Source: an uncultured Polaribacter sp.
GTDB taxonomy: Bacteria; Bacteroidota; Bacteroidia; Flavobacteriales; Flavobacteriaceae
DNA length: 64,000 nt
NCBI RefSeq assembly: GCF_947500975.1
Contig: NZ_CANMUE010000002.1
Span: 62,001 to 126,000 of the forward strand
Reading direction: 5' to 3'
Position numbers and translations under genes: made by a program. Of this stretch, positions 1 to 9,511 are shown one piece after another. The notes under the pieces were generated by a model that was not told the DNA's origin, did no database searches, and was given only the letters and a program-made list of their open reading frames with translations. Each line of letters starts with the position of its first letter. Positions within the stretch are counted from its first letter, which is position 1.

Positions 1-1261
1 AATTACCTCCATTTCTAGCTCTACCTCTTACTTCATTTAAAAGACTTAAAGCGTCTCCAGCTCCAATTTCTACACCTGCTTCAGCTGCTATTAATAAAAC
101 CTCTGCATAGCGTAACATAGAATAATTATGACTAGTTGCTCTTTTATTACCTCTAGCATATTCACCTGGATAACGTGAATATTTCGCTATATATGGTTGA
201 TTTGCAGCATGTGCGTGACCACTTATAGAGAATTCTGAATAATCTACAGTAACTCCACCAATTGTTGCTTCTGTTTGGAAACTAACGCGTGTTCTGTAAT
301 CATCTTTGTCAAAAGAATCATATACAGCCATAGTAGGAACGGCAACCGACCAACCTTGGTCATCATCATCCCCTCTAATACCAGTCATAGGTGATATTTG
401 ATCATAAGCATTATTGTCTGCCTCTACATTGTTATAATCTAAAGCAAAAATTGGTTCTACAGATCCATCAATTAAATCAGCATTAAATAATGTTTGAAAA
501 TCTGGATCCAAATCTACACCGTAAATACTTTTATTATTAATTACTTCTTTTGCTTTATCATATGCTAATTGAAAATTTGCAGTCCCATCTGTTCCTGCCA
601 TCGTTAAATAGACTAAAGCTAAATAAGACTTAGCTGCTGCTTTAGAAGGTAGTGCTCTAGTAGCAACGGTATTAGGTAACCATTCTTCAGCATACTTTAA
701 ATCTGATATTATTTTTGTATAAACATCAGCTTCTGATGTACTTGTTATCTCAGATGTAGCTTGGCTATTACTACTATCAATTACATAATCGATATAAGGA
801 ACATCTCCAAATAACCTAACTAAATGAAAATAATAAAAAGCTCTTATAAAATAAGCCTGAGCAATAACAGGGTTTTTTGTTGACTCATCAACATCAACTA
901 ATTTTGCGCCTTCAATGGCTGTATTAGCTGCTGCAATACCTAGCCAAATTCTACGCCAAGGATCATAAACCATTTCATTGTCATCTGTAATTGTATGCAT
1001 ATTCATTTCAACTCTTCTAGTTTGAGTAGATTGAAGATTAACCATGTCTGAACGTAACATTAAAGCTACAGATAATTTCCTACCCCAAATCTCTTCATTA
1101 ATTGCATGAGTATAAGCTCCATTTACAGCTGTTTGAATATCATCAGTTGTTTGAAAAATTCCTTCAGGAGACAATAGACTTACTGGCTCTTCAACTAAAT
1201 CAGAACATCCTGTTATTGACAATCCTATCAATAACAATAAAAATTTATATATTTTTCTCAT
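1..1261 (-). CDS. SusD-like outer-membrane lipoprotein, 3' end cut by window edge
   Basis: This is a RagB/SusD glycan-binding lipoprotein that caps the neighbouring SusC channel. Reading the minus strand from the ATG at 1261 gives an open frame of 420 codons to the window edge. It starts with a lipoprotein signal (MRKIYKFLLLLIGLSITGC), and the residues after the cysteine are S-D-L-V-E-E, an acidic stretch of the kind that sends flavobacterial lipoproteins to the cell surface. Family hallmarks are the helical repeats (AYFIRAFYYFHLVRLFGDVP) and, at the truncated end, LNEVRGRARNGG, which normally lies near the C-terminus, so only roughly 80-100 residues should be missing. It starts 9 bases after the SusC stop and is co-transcribed with it. 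The substrate, alginate, is inferred from the neighbours. Confidence 0.93.
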   Translation of the reverse strand, partial: MRKIYKFLLLLIGLSITGCSDLVEEPVSLLSPEGIFQTTDDIQTAVNGAYTHAINEEIWGRKLSVALMLRSDMVNLQSTQTRRVEMNMHTITDDNEMVYDPWRRIWLGIAAANTAIEGAKLVDVDESTKNPVIAQAYFIRAFYYFHLVRLFGDVPYIDYVIDSSNSQATSEITSTSEADVYTKIISDLKYAEEWLPNTVATRALPSKAAAKSYLALVYLTMAGTDGTANFQLAYDKAKEVINNKSIYGVDLDPDFQTLFNADLIDGSVEPIFALDYNNVEADNNAYDQISPMTGIRGDDDDQGWSVAVPTMAVYDSFDKDDYRTRVSFQTEATIGGVTVDYSEFSISGHAHAANQPYIAKYSRYPGEYARGNKRATSHNYSMLRYAEVLLIAAEAGVEIGAGDALSLLNEVRGRARNGGN

Positions 1262-1270
1262 TTTTTTTAT

Positions 1271-4200
1271 TTAAAATTTAATATTAACACCAAAAGTGAA
1301 TGATTTTACTGTTGGATAATTACCGAAATCAAATCCTCTAACTGTGTTAGAAGCTGTATTATTATTTCCAGCAGCTCCAAAATAATTTACTTCAGGATCT
1401 AAACCTGAATAATTAGTAAAAGTTAATAAGTTTTGAGCACTGAAAGAAAGTCTTACTTGTTCTAACCCTATATTTTCTAATAAATCTGAAGATAAATTAT
1501 ATCCTAAAGCAATATTTTTTAACCTTACATAACTTCCATCTTCAACAAATCGAGAAGATATTTCTCTTGAACTATTATTTCCTACACGAGGAGCGTTAGT
1601 ATTAGTGTTTGTTGTTGTCCAAGCGCTATTGTAGTAATCGTAAGTAGTATTAGCATCACCATTGTTTAATTGAACGTTAGTCATATTAAAAATTTCTCCA
1701 CCTTGAGACCCCTGAAAGAAGATATTTAAATCAAAATCTTTATATGTGAAACTATTTGTAATACCCCAAGTAAAATCAGGATTTGGATTACCAATAATGG
1801 TTCTATCATCGGTTCCAATATCTCCACTATCATCAAGATCTACAAATAGAGGGTCTCCTGCTACCCCACCTGGTAATGTTGAGGTACCACTTGGCAAAGT
1901 TGTTCCATCATATACTCCTGCATATTCATAACCATAAAAAAGTCCTACTTCTTCTCCTTCACGTAATAAAGAATTATTATCTACACTAAAATAACTTGGC
2001 GCACCATTATTAAAGACATCAATACCTCCGTTTAAAGCAACTACTTTATTTTTATTTTTAGCAAATACAAAATCTGTATTCCAGCTAAAGTTATCATTAC
2101 TTATATTACGTGTGTTTAAAGAAACTTCTATACCTCTATTATTGATTTCTCCTGCATTTACATATGTATTTGGATTAAAGAAACCGAAAAGGTCTGCTTG
2201 TTCATTATTCACCATAATAACATCTTTAGTATCTATATTATAATAATCTAAAGACAGTGATACTGCATTATTATATAAACCTAAATCCAAACCTATATTT
2301 GTTTGATAAGAAGATTCCCATTTTAAATCAGGATTAGCAGGTTGATTAGGAGTAAAAGCTGAAACTGTTTCTCCATTAACTGAAGCATATAAACTAGCTA
2401 AGCTTGCTAGAGATTGATATGGTGCAATAGATGGATCTCCAGTAACACCATAACTAGTTCTTAGTTTTAAATTAGAAATAGCTTTAACATCCTCCATAAA
2501 CTTCTCATTATTAATTCTCCAACCAAAAGCAGCAGAAGGAAATGTTGCATATTTATGATTTGCAGCAAAATTAGAAGCTCCATCACGTCTTACCGTAAAA
2601 GTAAGTAAATATTTATCGTCATAATCATAATTTACTCTACCAAAAAGAGATTGTAACTCTTTCTCATTTATATAAACGTCTCCACCTGTTCCATTTATTA
2701 AATTTGTAGCTGTCCATAATCCATAATAAGAGAAAGAATCAGATATTGTACCTGTAGCCTCAGAATAAAATCCTTTATTTGTGATTTTTTGATATGAATA
2801 ACCTCCCAATAAAGTTAAATCACCTTTTCCTATTTCTTTCTTATATGTTAAGTAATTTTCAGATAAAATAATTTTGGTATTATCATCATTCATGATAGCT
2901 CTACCATCAACTCCATTACCAGCAGTAACAGATAATGTTCTTGGCATATACCTACCTCTAAAACTATTCTGAGAGCTTAATCCAAAAGTTGTTTTAAAGT
3001 TTAGGCCTTCTAAAATCTGATAATCAGCGTAAAAATTCCCTCTAAACTTATCTATTTCTGTATCATCATCTCTTTGTGTGGCAACAGCCCAAGGGTTATC
3101 CACTTCATCACCTATTTGGTCATTAGTTGAGAAACTGCCATCTGCATTATAAATTCCTTTATCAGGTGCAAAACGCATTGCTAAAGAAACAACATCATCA
3201 CCTCCTACAGTTACAGAGCCATCAGATTGAGTTGTTACTCCATTTTTCTCACCTAAACTACCAGTTAGATTCATACCTACTTTTAATTTATCAGTTAGTT
3301 GTGCATCTATGTTAGATAAAAAAGAGATTCTTTCAAATCCTGAATTAATTAACACACCCTCTTGTTTAAAGTAAGTTGCAGAAGCATAGTAATTTAATTT
3401 ATCAGTACCCCCTGAAAAAGATAATTGATGATTTGAAATACTACCTGATCTATAAATTTGATCTTGCCAATCTGTGTCATAATCTCCTTGTACGTATGGT
3501 ACAAATGGATCACCACTTGTTATAGCTTCATTTGCCCTAACAGCATTTTGATAATCTGCAAAGTCATCAGCATTTAATAAATCTAATCTATTGGAAACTG
3601 TATTAACAGAATAAGATGAATTTATTTCTATGTTCATTTTTCCAGCCTTACCTTTTTTAGTGGTTACCATTACAACACCATTAGCTGCTTGTGAACCATA
3701 AATAGCAGTAGAAGATGCATCTTTTAAAACCTCTATAGATTTAATATCTCCTGCTTGTGGCATAGTTGCCCCAACAAAACCATCTACTACTATAAGAGGT
3801 GAACTACTACCGTTAATAGATGAATTACCTCTAATACTCATACTTATAGGTGCTCCAGGCTCTCCTCCATTATTTGATTGAACAACTACCCCCGCTGCAC
3901 GACCTTGAAGTGCTTGTTGAGCATTTAATACAGGAAAAGCATTTAATTCCTCTGATTTAATTGAAGAAACTGCTCCAGTTAAATCACTTTTCTTACGAGA
4001 ACCATAACCTACAACTACAACTTCGTCAAGCGAATTTGAATCTTCGATTAATGTTACGTTTACTTCAGATCTTCCATTTACACTAACTTCCTTGGTAGCA
4101 AAACCAAGGTACCTTAATACTAAGATGGCATCAGAGTTAGTGACAGTAATAGAATAGTTACCATCAAAATCTGTTGTTGTACCTGTAGAGGTACCTTTAA

Positions 4201-4342
4201 TTTGAATACTAACTTCTGGTAAGCCAGTATTACTTTCTCCGTCAGTTACTTTACCAGTAACTTTTTGTTGAGCAAAAGCCATTACTGATGCAAATAGAAC
4301 AATGCAAGTAATGATTTTCTTGAATAAGTTGTTTTTTAACAT
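1271..4342 (-). CDS. SusC/RagA-type TonB-dependent receptor (first pair)
   Basis: This 1023-residue outer-membrane importer takes up glycan oligomers using TonB energy and pairs with the SusD gene just downstream. A signal peptide (residues 1-25, ending AFAQ) is followed by a carboxypeptidase-regulatory-like beta-sandwich (about 27-95), the SusC signature DEVVVVGYG (about 106-114), a plug (about 115-225) and a long beta-barrel ending in an aromatic residue (NIKF). The length is normal for SusC. Its promoter, at 4407-4437 on the minus strand, overlaps the three-unit operator described separately, so it is probably repressed until alginate products are present. It is divergent from the PL6 lyase gene. 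Alginate as substrate is inferred from context; SusC proteins cannot be assigned a substrate from their sequence by eye. Confidence 0.95.
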   Translation of the reverse strand: MLKNNLFKKIITCIVLFASVMAFAQQKVTGKVTDGESNTGLPEVSIQIKGTSTGTTTDFDGNYSITVTNSDAILVLRYLGFATKEVSVNGRSEVNVTLIEDSNSLDEVVVVGYGSRKKSDLTGAVSSIKSEELNAFPVLNAQQALQGRAAGVVVQSNNGGEPGAPISMSIRGNSSINGSSSPLIVVDGFVGATMPQAGDIKSIEVLKDASSTAIYGSQAANGVVMVTTKKGKAGKMNIEINSSYSVNTVSNRLDLLNADDFADYQNAVRANEAITSGDPFVPYVQGDYDTDWQDQIYRSGSISNHQLSFSGGTDKLNYYASATYFKQEGVLINSGFERISFLSNIDAQLTDKLKVGMNLTGSLGEKNGVTTQSDGSVTVGGDDVVSLAMRFAPDKGIYNADGSFSTNDQIGDEVDNPWAVATQRDDDTEIDKFRGNFYADYQILEGLNFKTTFGLSSQNSFRGRYMPRTLSVTAGNGVDGRAIMNDDNTKIILSENYLTYKKEIGKGDLTLLGGYSYQKITNKGFYSEATGTISDSFSYYGLWTATNLINGTGGDVYINEKELQSLFGRVNYDYDDKYLLTFTVRRDGASNFAANHKYATFPSAAFGWRINNEKFMEDVKAISNLKLRTSYGVTGDPSIAPYQSLASLASLYASVNGETVSAFTPNQPANPDLKWESSYQTNIGLDLGLYNNAVSLSLDYYNIDTKDVIMVNNEQADLFGFFNPNTYVNAGEINNRGIEVSLNTRNISNDNFSWNTDFVFAKNKNKVVALNGGIDVFNNGAPSYFSVDNNSLLREGEEVGLFYGYEYAGVYDGTTLPSGTSTLPGGVAGDPLFVDLDDSGDIGTDDRTIIGNPNPDFTWGITNSFTYKDFDLNIFFQGSQGGEIFNMTNVQLNNGDANTTYDYYNSAWTTTNTNTNAPRVGNNSSREISSRFVEDGSYVRLKNIALGYNLSSDLLENIGLEQVRLSFSAQNLLTFTNYSGLDPEVNYFGAAGNNNTASNTVRGFDFGNYPTVKSFTFGVNIKF

Positions 4343-4371
4343 AAATTAAAATTATATAGATTAAATATTTT

Positions 4372-4409
4372 TTGGTAAACCAATTTGGTTTACCAGATTG
4401 GTTTGCCAA
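4372..4409. promoter_or_regulatory. Triple operator (TTGGTWWACCAA units) for first susC
   Basis: Three 12-bp units start at 4372, 4385 and 4398, a 13-bp pitch: TTGGTAAACCAA, TTGGTTTACCAG and TTGGTTTGCCAA. The unit nearest the promoter shares bases with the -7 element at 4407-4414 (minus strand). The symmetric TGGT..ACCA core resembles operators of FadR-type GntR proteins, one of which is encoded at 21948. That this protein binds here is inference. Confidence 0.85.
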
Positions 4410-4437
4410 ATATAATATTTTTTTCATAAAAAGCAAA
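4407..4437 (-). promoter_or_regulatory. Bacteroidota-type promoter of first susC
   Basis: On the minus strand a TTTG (-33, at 4434-4437) lies exactly 19 bases before TATATTTG (-7, at 4407-4414). This is a full match to the Bacteroidota housekeeping consensus. The predicted 5' leader of susC is about 60 bases. Confidence 0.8.
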
Positions 4438-4707
4438 TGGTTTGTGGAGTATGTTGTGTTATTGAAAATTAATTAATGTAATTATTATGGATTTACAGCT
4501 ATTAACGCATGTAAATTATATTATTTGTATTATCTGTTTTTTGCTATATTACTATTGTTTTTTATGTTTGAATTTCAAGGTTAAATTATTTTAATTTTTG
4601 TTTAAAAGGAAAGGAAAATATTATTTGACATATATTTTATTCGTAAAATATATTTGATTTAAAGAAATTAATTTTTAATACAGTGTTTTAGTTTTAGATT
4701 TTTAATG

Positions 4708-4737
4708 TATATTTGGTTTACCAAATTGGTTTACCAG
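4708..4737 (+). promoter_or_regulatory. Promoter -7 element and double operator for PL6 gene
   Basis: TATATTTG at 4708-4715 matches the -7 consensus TAnnTTTG. Its last three bases begin the first of two operator units, TTGGTTTACCAA (4713-4724) and TTGGTTTACCAG (4726-4737). The two units are direct copies at a 13-bp pitch, unlike the mirror-image pairs at 9455 and 13395. The -33 position has only a T-run, so this may be a weaker promoter. Confidence 0.78.
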
Positions 4738-4853
4738 TTTGTTTTTTTTCAAAAAACAAGGTATAGTAATGTTAATTTAAAATGTTTAAATGATTTAAAC
4801 TTTTTAAAAACAACGTATATCTCAATATATTATTAATACATTAATCATAATTC

Positions 4854-7157
4854 ATGAAAAAATCATTTCTAATTATCAATTTAATTATACTGTTTGTTTC
4901 TTGTAGTAAGAAATCCACAAATGTTATCTTAGTAAGTAATAATTTAGAATTAAATGAAGCTATTACAAACGCTAAAGCTGGAGATAACATAGTGCTTAAA
5001 AACGGCGTTTATAAAGATGTAAATATTAAACTTATAGGTGAGGGAAATGAGAAAAACCCTATAACTTTAAAAGCTGAAACTCCGGGGGAAGTCTTTATAG
5101 AAGGTGTTTCTAATTTAGAAATTAGTGGTAATTATTTAAATGTTAATGGTTTATTTTTTAGAAACGGACATTCTCCAACAGCAAATGTAATTGCATTTAG
5201 AACAAGTAAGAAGGAGGTTGCAAATCATAGTAGCGTAACAAATTGCGTGATTTTAGATTTTAATAATTTAGAACGTGACCAAGATAATCTTTGGGTTCAG
5301 TTTTATGGGAAACATAATACTTTAGCTAACTGTTATTTAGCGGGTAAAACTAACGGTGGGCCAACTGTAAGGGTAGACTTAAAAGGAAACCAAAGTATTA
5401 GAAATTATCATCAAATTGTAAATAATCATTTTGGGCCAAGACCAAGAAAAGGTGGTGCTAGAGGAGAAACTATTCAATTAGGTAGTAGTTTTACATCAAT
5501 GTCTCCAAGTAATACAACGATTGCGAATAATTTATTTGAAGAATGTAATGGAGAAGTAGAAATTATATCAAGCAAAACCAATTTTAATATCATAAAAAAT
5601 AATGTTTTTTATAAGAGTGAAGGTTCTGTAGTTACAAGGCATGGAAATTATGTTTTGGTAGATGGGAATTATTTTATTGGTGATGGAGTAAATGAACAAT
5701 TTGGTGGAATTAGAATTATAAATACAGGTCATTGGGTTACAAATAATCTTTTTTATAAAATTAAAGGTAAGAATTTTAGAAGCCCAATTGCAATTATGAA
5801 TGGAATTCCAAAGTCACCATTAAATAGGTATAATCAAGTTACAGATGTTGTTGTAGCTTATAATACATTTGTAGATTCGGATTCTCCATGGCAATTTGGT
5901 GTTGGTACCAATATTGCTCAAGCGGCAGTTTTACCAAAATCTGAAATTAGATCTGCAAGGCCTTTAAGAACTGAGGTTGTAAATAATGTAATCTATAATT
6001 CTAAAGGGGATGAAAATCCAATTATTGAGCATGATAAAGCAGATGGTGTTACTTTTAAAAGTAATATAATTGATAATAATGGAGTTGAATTTGCAAAACG
6101 TGATGGTTTATCACCTGTAAAACTAACCTTAACAGATATTGGTACTGATATTTCTGTGCCAGTAAATGGGTTTAGTGATGTGGAGGTTTATAATGGCTTT
6201 GATTTTGAAACAATTACTGGAGATTTATTAGGAGCTTCTAGAAGTAAATCTAATCAAATTGGTGCTATTTTGAGTTCAGAAAACATCAACTTAAATTTAT
6301 TAGATAAATCAAAATATGGAGCAACATGGTTTTCTAATGAAGTTAAAGCAAAAGAAGCAAAAACACATGCTGTTATAAATAGTGATGAGTTAATTGTTAA
6401 ACTTAATGAAGCTGAAAGTGGAGATATTATCGATTTAAATGATGGAGTGTATGCACTTTCAAAATCATTGGTTATTAACAAATCAATAACAATTCAATCA
6501 AAAGGAAAAGCAGAAATTTTATATACTGGAGAAAAAAATACGCCAGCTTTGGAGCTGTATCCTTATGGTAAATTAACTTTAAAGAATATTAAATTAAAAG
6601 GAACAGATTCACAATTTGCATTTGCAAGTTTAAAAAAGAATATGTCTAATCATTTTGGTTTAGAGGTTTTAGATTCTGAAATTAGTAATTTTAATTATGC
6701 TTTAAAAGTTTACAAGCAATCTTTTTCAGAAGAAATAACTTTTAAAAATACATCTATTTTAAATTGTGAAAACGGTATAGAATTATCTGAAGAGACGAAT
6801 GATAGAGGAGATTATAATACAGAATATTTAACAATAGAAAATTGTAACTTTAATAATGTAAAACAAAATGTTATAGATTATTATAGAGGTGGTTATGATG
6901 AATCTACAATTGGTGGAAATTTATTAGTTTCAAATAGCACATTTACTAACTGTGGTAGTAAAGAAAAAAACAAAATGTTATTAAATCACAGAGGTATTGT
7001 AAATGTAAATATTACAAAAAATACATTTAAAAATAATTCTGTTCAGTTTGTTTCTATCTTATGGGGAGCAAAAAATAATATTGAATCTGAGAATACTTTA
7101 AGTAATTCTGGAAAAATAAAAACTGAAGAAAACTTAGTAATGAAATTAATGTACTAA
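4854..7157 (+). CDS. PL6-family alginate lyase, lipoprotein
   Basis: This 767-residue protein is a polysaccharide lyase of family 6 (chondroitinase-B fold) that cleaves alginate by beta-elimination. The lipobox is FVSCSK, with lysines after the cysteine and no acidic surface-export stretch, which suggests it faces the periplasm. The first beta-helix (about 25-470) carries the family motif NHFGPRPRKGG (191-201), acidic residues E234 and E236, and K241 and R262. The 21-residue spacing of the last two equals that of the catalytic Lys/Arg pair of chondroitinase B. Residues about 500-767 form a second beta-helix, as in two-domain PL6 enzymes such as AlyGC. It is the first gene of a unit with the heparinase-fold lyase one base downstream. 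Whether it prefers mannuronate- or guluronate-rich alginate cannot be read from the sequence. Confidence 0.93.
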   Translation: MKKSFLIINLIILFVSCSKKSTNVILVSNNLELNEAITNAKAGDNIVLKNGVYKDVNIKLIGEGNEKNPITLKAETPGEVFIEGVSNLEISGNYLNVNGLFFRNGHSPTANVIAFRTSKKEVANHSSVTNCVILDFNNLERDQDNLWVQFYGKHNTLANCYLAGKTNGGPTVRVDLKGNQSIRNYHQIVNNHFGPRPRKGGARGETIQLGSSFTSMSPSNTTIANNLFEECNGEVEIISSKTNFNIIKNNVFYKSEGSVVTRHGNYVLVDGNYFIGDGVNEQFGGIRIINTGHWVTNNLFYKIKGKNFRSPIAIMNGIPKSPLNRYNQVTDVVVAYNTFVDSDSPWQFGVGTNIAQAAVLPKSEIRSARPLRTEVVNNVIYNSKGDENPIIEHDKADGVTFKSNIIDNNGVEFAKRDGLSPVKLTLTDIGTDISVPVNGFSDVEVYNGFDFETITGDLLGASRSKSNQIGAILSSENINLNLLDKSKYGATWFSNEVKAKEAKTHAVINSDELIVKLNEAESGDIIDLNDGVYALSKSLVINKSITIQSKGKAEILYTGEKNTPALELYPYGKLTLKNIKLKGTDSQFAFASLKKNMSNHFGLEVLDSEISNFNYALKVYKQSFSEEITFKNTSILNCENGIELSEETNDRGDYNTEYLTIENCNFNNVKQNVIDYYRGGYDESTIGGNLLVSNSTFTNCGSKEKNKMLLNHRGIVNVNITKNTFKNNSVQFVSILWGAKNNIESENTLSNSGKIKTEENLVMKLMY

Positions 7158-7158
7158 A

Positions 7159-9378
7159 ATGATAAGGTTGTTTAAAATAATTTTTCTTTTACTATTTACA
7201 TTAACTGTTTATGGTCAAAAAATACCTAGTAAAAAAGTTTTAAATGTTACTGAATTGCCTAACTTTTTAAAGAATGATGTAAAAAATCAGTTATTAGATA
7301 AAGGTGAACTTTCTGTAGAAAAGCTTGCTAGTTATTTTAGAGAAAAATTTTCTGAGCGATATTATTATGATTATAAAACTGTAGAAAAACGTTTTGCTTT
7401 GTATTCAGTTTTATATCCTAAGTCTGAAAAAAGTCATAAAGCAAGAGGGTTAGATCATTTAACAAAATATTCATCAAATCCTAAATGGAAACTGCCTTTT
7501 AATTATCAAAACGGAAAACCTGTAAATGCCTATGCATTAAGGCATTTGGCGCGTCAGCATAAAATGGTCGATATTGCTTTTAATTATTTTTATGAAAATA
7601 AGAATCCTAAATATATCAATTATTTTAAGGGGCAAATGCAGTCTTTAAATACAGCCTTACATCAAAATAAATTTGAAATTATTGAGGATGGAAATGGTGT
7701 TTACGAAGCATTTAGGTCTGGTTACAGGGTTTTGAATTGGTTGCAAATTCACAATCTTTTTTTAGGAGAAAAAGGATATACAGATAAAGATCAATTGAAA
7801 ACTATTGCAACTTTATTACAGCATGCTTCTTATTTATATGAACGAAATAAAGAGTTTAAGTCTGGTAATCATCAAACAAGAGGTTTGTCTGCCTTAGCAA
7901 TGGTTTCTATTTTATTAAGAGATTTTGTAGATACAGATGTATGGTATAAGCATTCTATGAAACTGTTAGCAGAACATTTACGTAAAGAAATTAACGAAGA
8001 TGGTTTTCAGTTTGAGAGAACGGTACATTATCATTTAAGTGATATAGGTAATTATTTCTTTGTATATCAATTAGCCAAGAATAGCAATTTAAAAGTAGAT
8101 ACTTACTGGAAAAATAAATTGGAATCTTTATTTACAACATTAACTAAAATTTCATTTCCAGATAAATCTGCACCAGTTTTTTCTGATGACACTGACGCTC
8201 CTTGGGCAGAGAAAAATGATATTTCAGACGGACTTACTTTAGGGTATTTGTTGTTTGAAAATCCAACTTTTGGATACTTTGCTAATAATAAGTTAAGTAG
8301 TAGAATGTATTGGTATGCGAGCGGTAAACAATTAGAAAATTTAAGGAATATTCAGCAAGAGAAGCCAAAAGTAAAGTCATACTCTTTTGATGATACTGGG
8401 TATTATTTTATGCGTGAAGGTTGGAATAAAAACGATAAAATGTTAGTCGTTTCAGCTGGCTTAGATACTAAAAAGCCAGATCATCAACACGGAGATATGT
8501 TGGGTATCCAGGCTTTTGCTAATAAAAATGTGATTCTACCTAATTACCAAGTTCGTTATTCTTTAAAAGATTTAGAACTTTTTAAAAATTCAATGACCAA
8601 AAATGTAGCTTTGGTTGATAACGAGCTGCAAGGCAAAAAATATACTTCAAATAAAGGGGGTAGTGGTTTTGGTAAATTTAAACAACTACCTAATCCAAAG
8701 GTAATTGGTTTTCAGAAAGATAAAGATATCGAAGTTTTTATAGGTTCGCATGATGGTTTTGAGAATGTTGGAGTTCAGTATTCAAGACAGATATTTAATG
8801 TAGAAAATATTTTTTGGTTAGTAAAAGATAATTTTTCATCCGAAGAGAAGCATACATATAAACAAGTTTGGCAAGGTCATTATAGTTTAGAGAATTCACC
8901 AAACTTATTACGTTCTAGTTTTCAAAATAGTTCTGGTTTAGATATTTATCAATTAGAAAAAATAGATAAAGTTACCACAGAAGGGGCTAGAGGAAAAGAG
9001 TGGTCCATAGTTTCTAAAGAAGGAGTTGAAAATTTTAATTTTATAACTGTTTTATTTCCTTTTTCTAAATATGATGATAGAATTGATGAAGAAAATACTA
9101 ACCCAAAAATCAAAGGTTGGAGTATTAATTCTAATCAATTAAAATCAGACGCTTCACAAGTACTTTCAAAATCTGATAAACACATTTTATTTGGTGTTAC
9201 AGAAGTGGTTTTTAAAAATAAGAAACTTCAATTTTCAGAAAAAGTAGATGTTTTTTTAGATATTAAAAACAATGAAATAAAGTTGCAATCATTATTTTAT
9301 AAATCTTTTGAAGTTATGATTTTAGGTACAAGTAAAACTCAGGTAATAGAGCCTCTAAGTTATTGTGCTATTAATTAA
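7159..9378 (+). CDS. Heparinase II/III-fold polysaccharide lyase, likely acting on alginate
   Basis: This 739-residue secreted lyase has a signal peptide (about 1-20, ending VYGQ). An N-terminal alpha/alpha-toroid (about 50-370) contains SGNHQTRG, an Asn-His pair typical of the active site, and ERTVHYHLS, a candidate catalytic Tyr/His region. A C-terminal beta-sandwich (about 390-730) has YYFMREGW and DHQHGDMLG, the latter with metal- or substrate-binding histidines. It begins one base after the PL6 stop, so the two are surely co-transcribed. The fold is shared by PL12, PL15, PL17 and other families. It is clearly different from the PL17 protein at 10586, and I cannot fix the family by eye. 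An exo- or oligo-alginate lyase role is inferred from context. Confidence 0.85.
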   Translation: MIRLFKIIFLLLFTLTVYGQKIPSKKVLNVTELPNFLKNDVKNQLLDKGELSVEKLASYFREKFSERYYYDYKTVEKRFALYSVLYPKSEKSHKARGLDHLTKYSSNPKWKLPFNYQNGKPVNAYALRHLARQHKMVDIAFNYFYENKNPKYINYFKGQMQSLNTALHQNKFEIIEDGNGVYEAFRSGYRVLNWLQIHNLFLGEKGYTDKDQLKTIATLLQHASYLYERNKEFKSGNHQTRGLSALAMVSILLRDFVDTDVWYKHSMKLLAEHLRKEINEDGFQFERTVHYHLSDIGNYFFVYQLAKNSNLKVDTYWKNKLESLFTTLTKISFPDKSAPVFSDDTDAPWAEKNDISDGLTLGYLLFENPTFGYFANNKLSSRMYWYASGKQLENLRNIQQEKPKVKSYSFDDTGYYFMREGWNKNDKMLVVSAGLDTKKPDHQHGDMLGIQAFANKNVILPNYQVRYSLKDLELFKNSMTKNVALVDNELQGKKYTSNKGGSGFGKFKQLPNPKVIGFQKDKDIEVFIGSHDGFENVGVQYSRQIFNVENIFWLVKDNFSSEEKHTYKQVWQGHYSLENSPNLLRSSFQNSSGLDIYQLEKIDKVTTEGARGKEWSIVSKEGVENFNFITVLFPFSKYDDRIDEENTNPKIKGWSINSNQLKSDASQVLSKSDKHILFGVTEVVFKNKKLQFSEKVDVFLDIKNNEIKLQSLFYKSFEVMILGTSKTQVIEPLSYCAIN

Positions 9379-9449
9379 TTTTCTAAAATACTTGTAGCTA
9401 GTTTTTTAATTTATTTTATTACTGTTTTTATTTACAAAGATATTTTTTG

Positions 9450-9479
9450 TACTTTTGGTAAACCAATTTGGTTTACCAA
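9450..9479 (+). promoter_or_regulatory. Promoter -7 element and palindromic operator for the 9512 gene
   Basis: TACTTTTG (9450-9457) fits TAnnTTTG and runs into a perfect 25-bp palindrome (9455-9479): TTGGTAAACCAA, one T, then TTGGTTTACCAA. It lies 33 bases before the ATG at 9512, giving a leader of about 45 bases. No good -33 element is visible. A TTG within this site opens a longer reading frame, but it is part of the -7 element and not a start codon. Confidence 0.8.
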
Positions 9480-9511
9480 TTTTATTTATAAACTATTTTA
9501 ATTTAACGATT

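Larger units (their letters stand above)
4343..4853. other. Divergent regulatory region between first susC and PL6 lyase
   Basis: This 511-bp gene-free region holds two divergent promoters and two operators (4372-4409 and 4713-4737). The roughly 270 AT-rich bases between them contain no open frame that I would call a gene. The spacing would allow looping between the two operators, but there is no direct evidence for it. Confidence 0.7.

Noticed and set aside
3127..3315. Short open frames opposite or inside large genes (also at 1746, 6254, 14053, 17573, 21398, 23437, 29058, 46658, 53253, 59203, 62413 and others)
   Set aside because: They overlap well-supported genes completely, have no motifs and show composition expected of shadow frames.
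9455..9511. N-terminal extension of the type IX-secreted protein from a TTG at 9455
   Set aside because: The TTG is part of the -7 element and the operator palindrome, and the extension would put 19 residues before a normal signal peptide.
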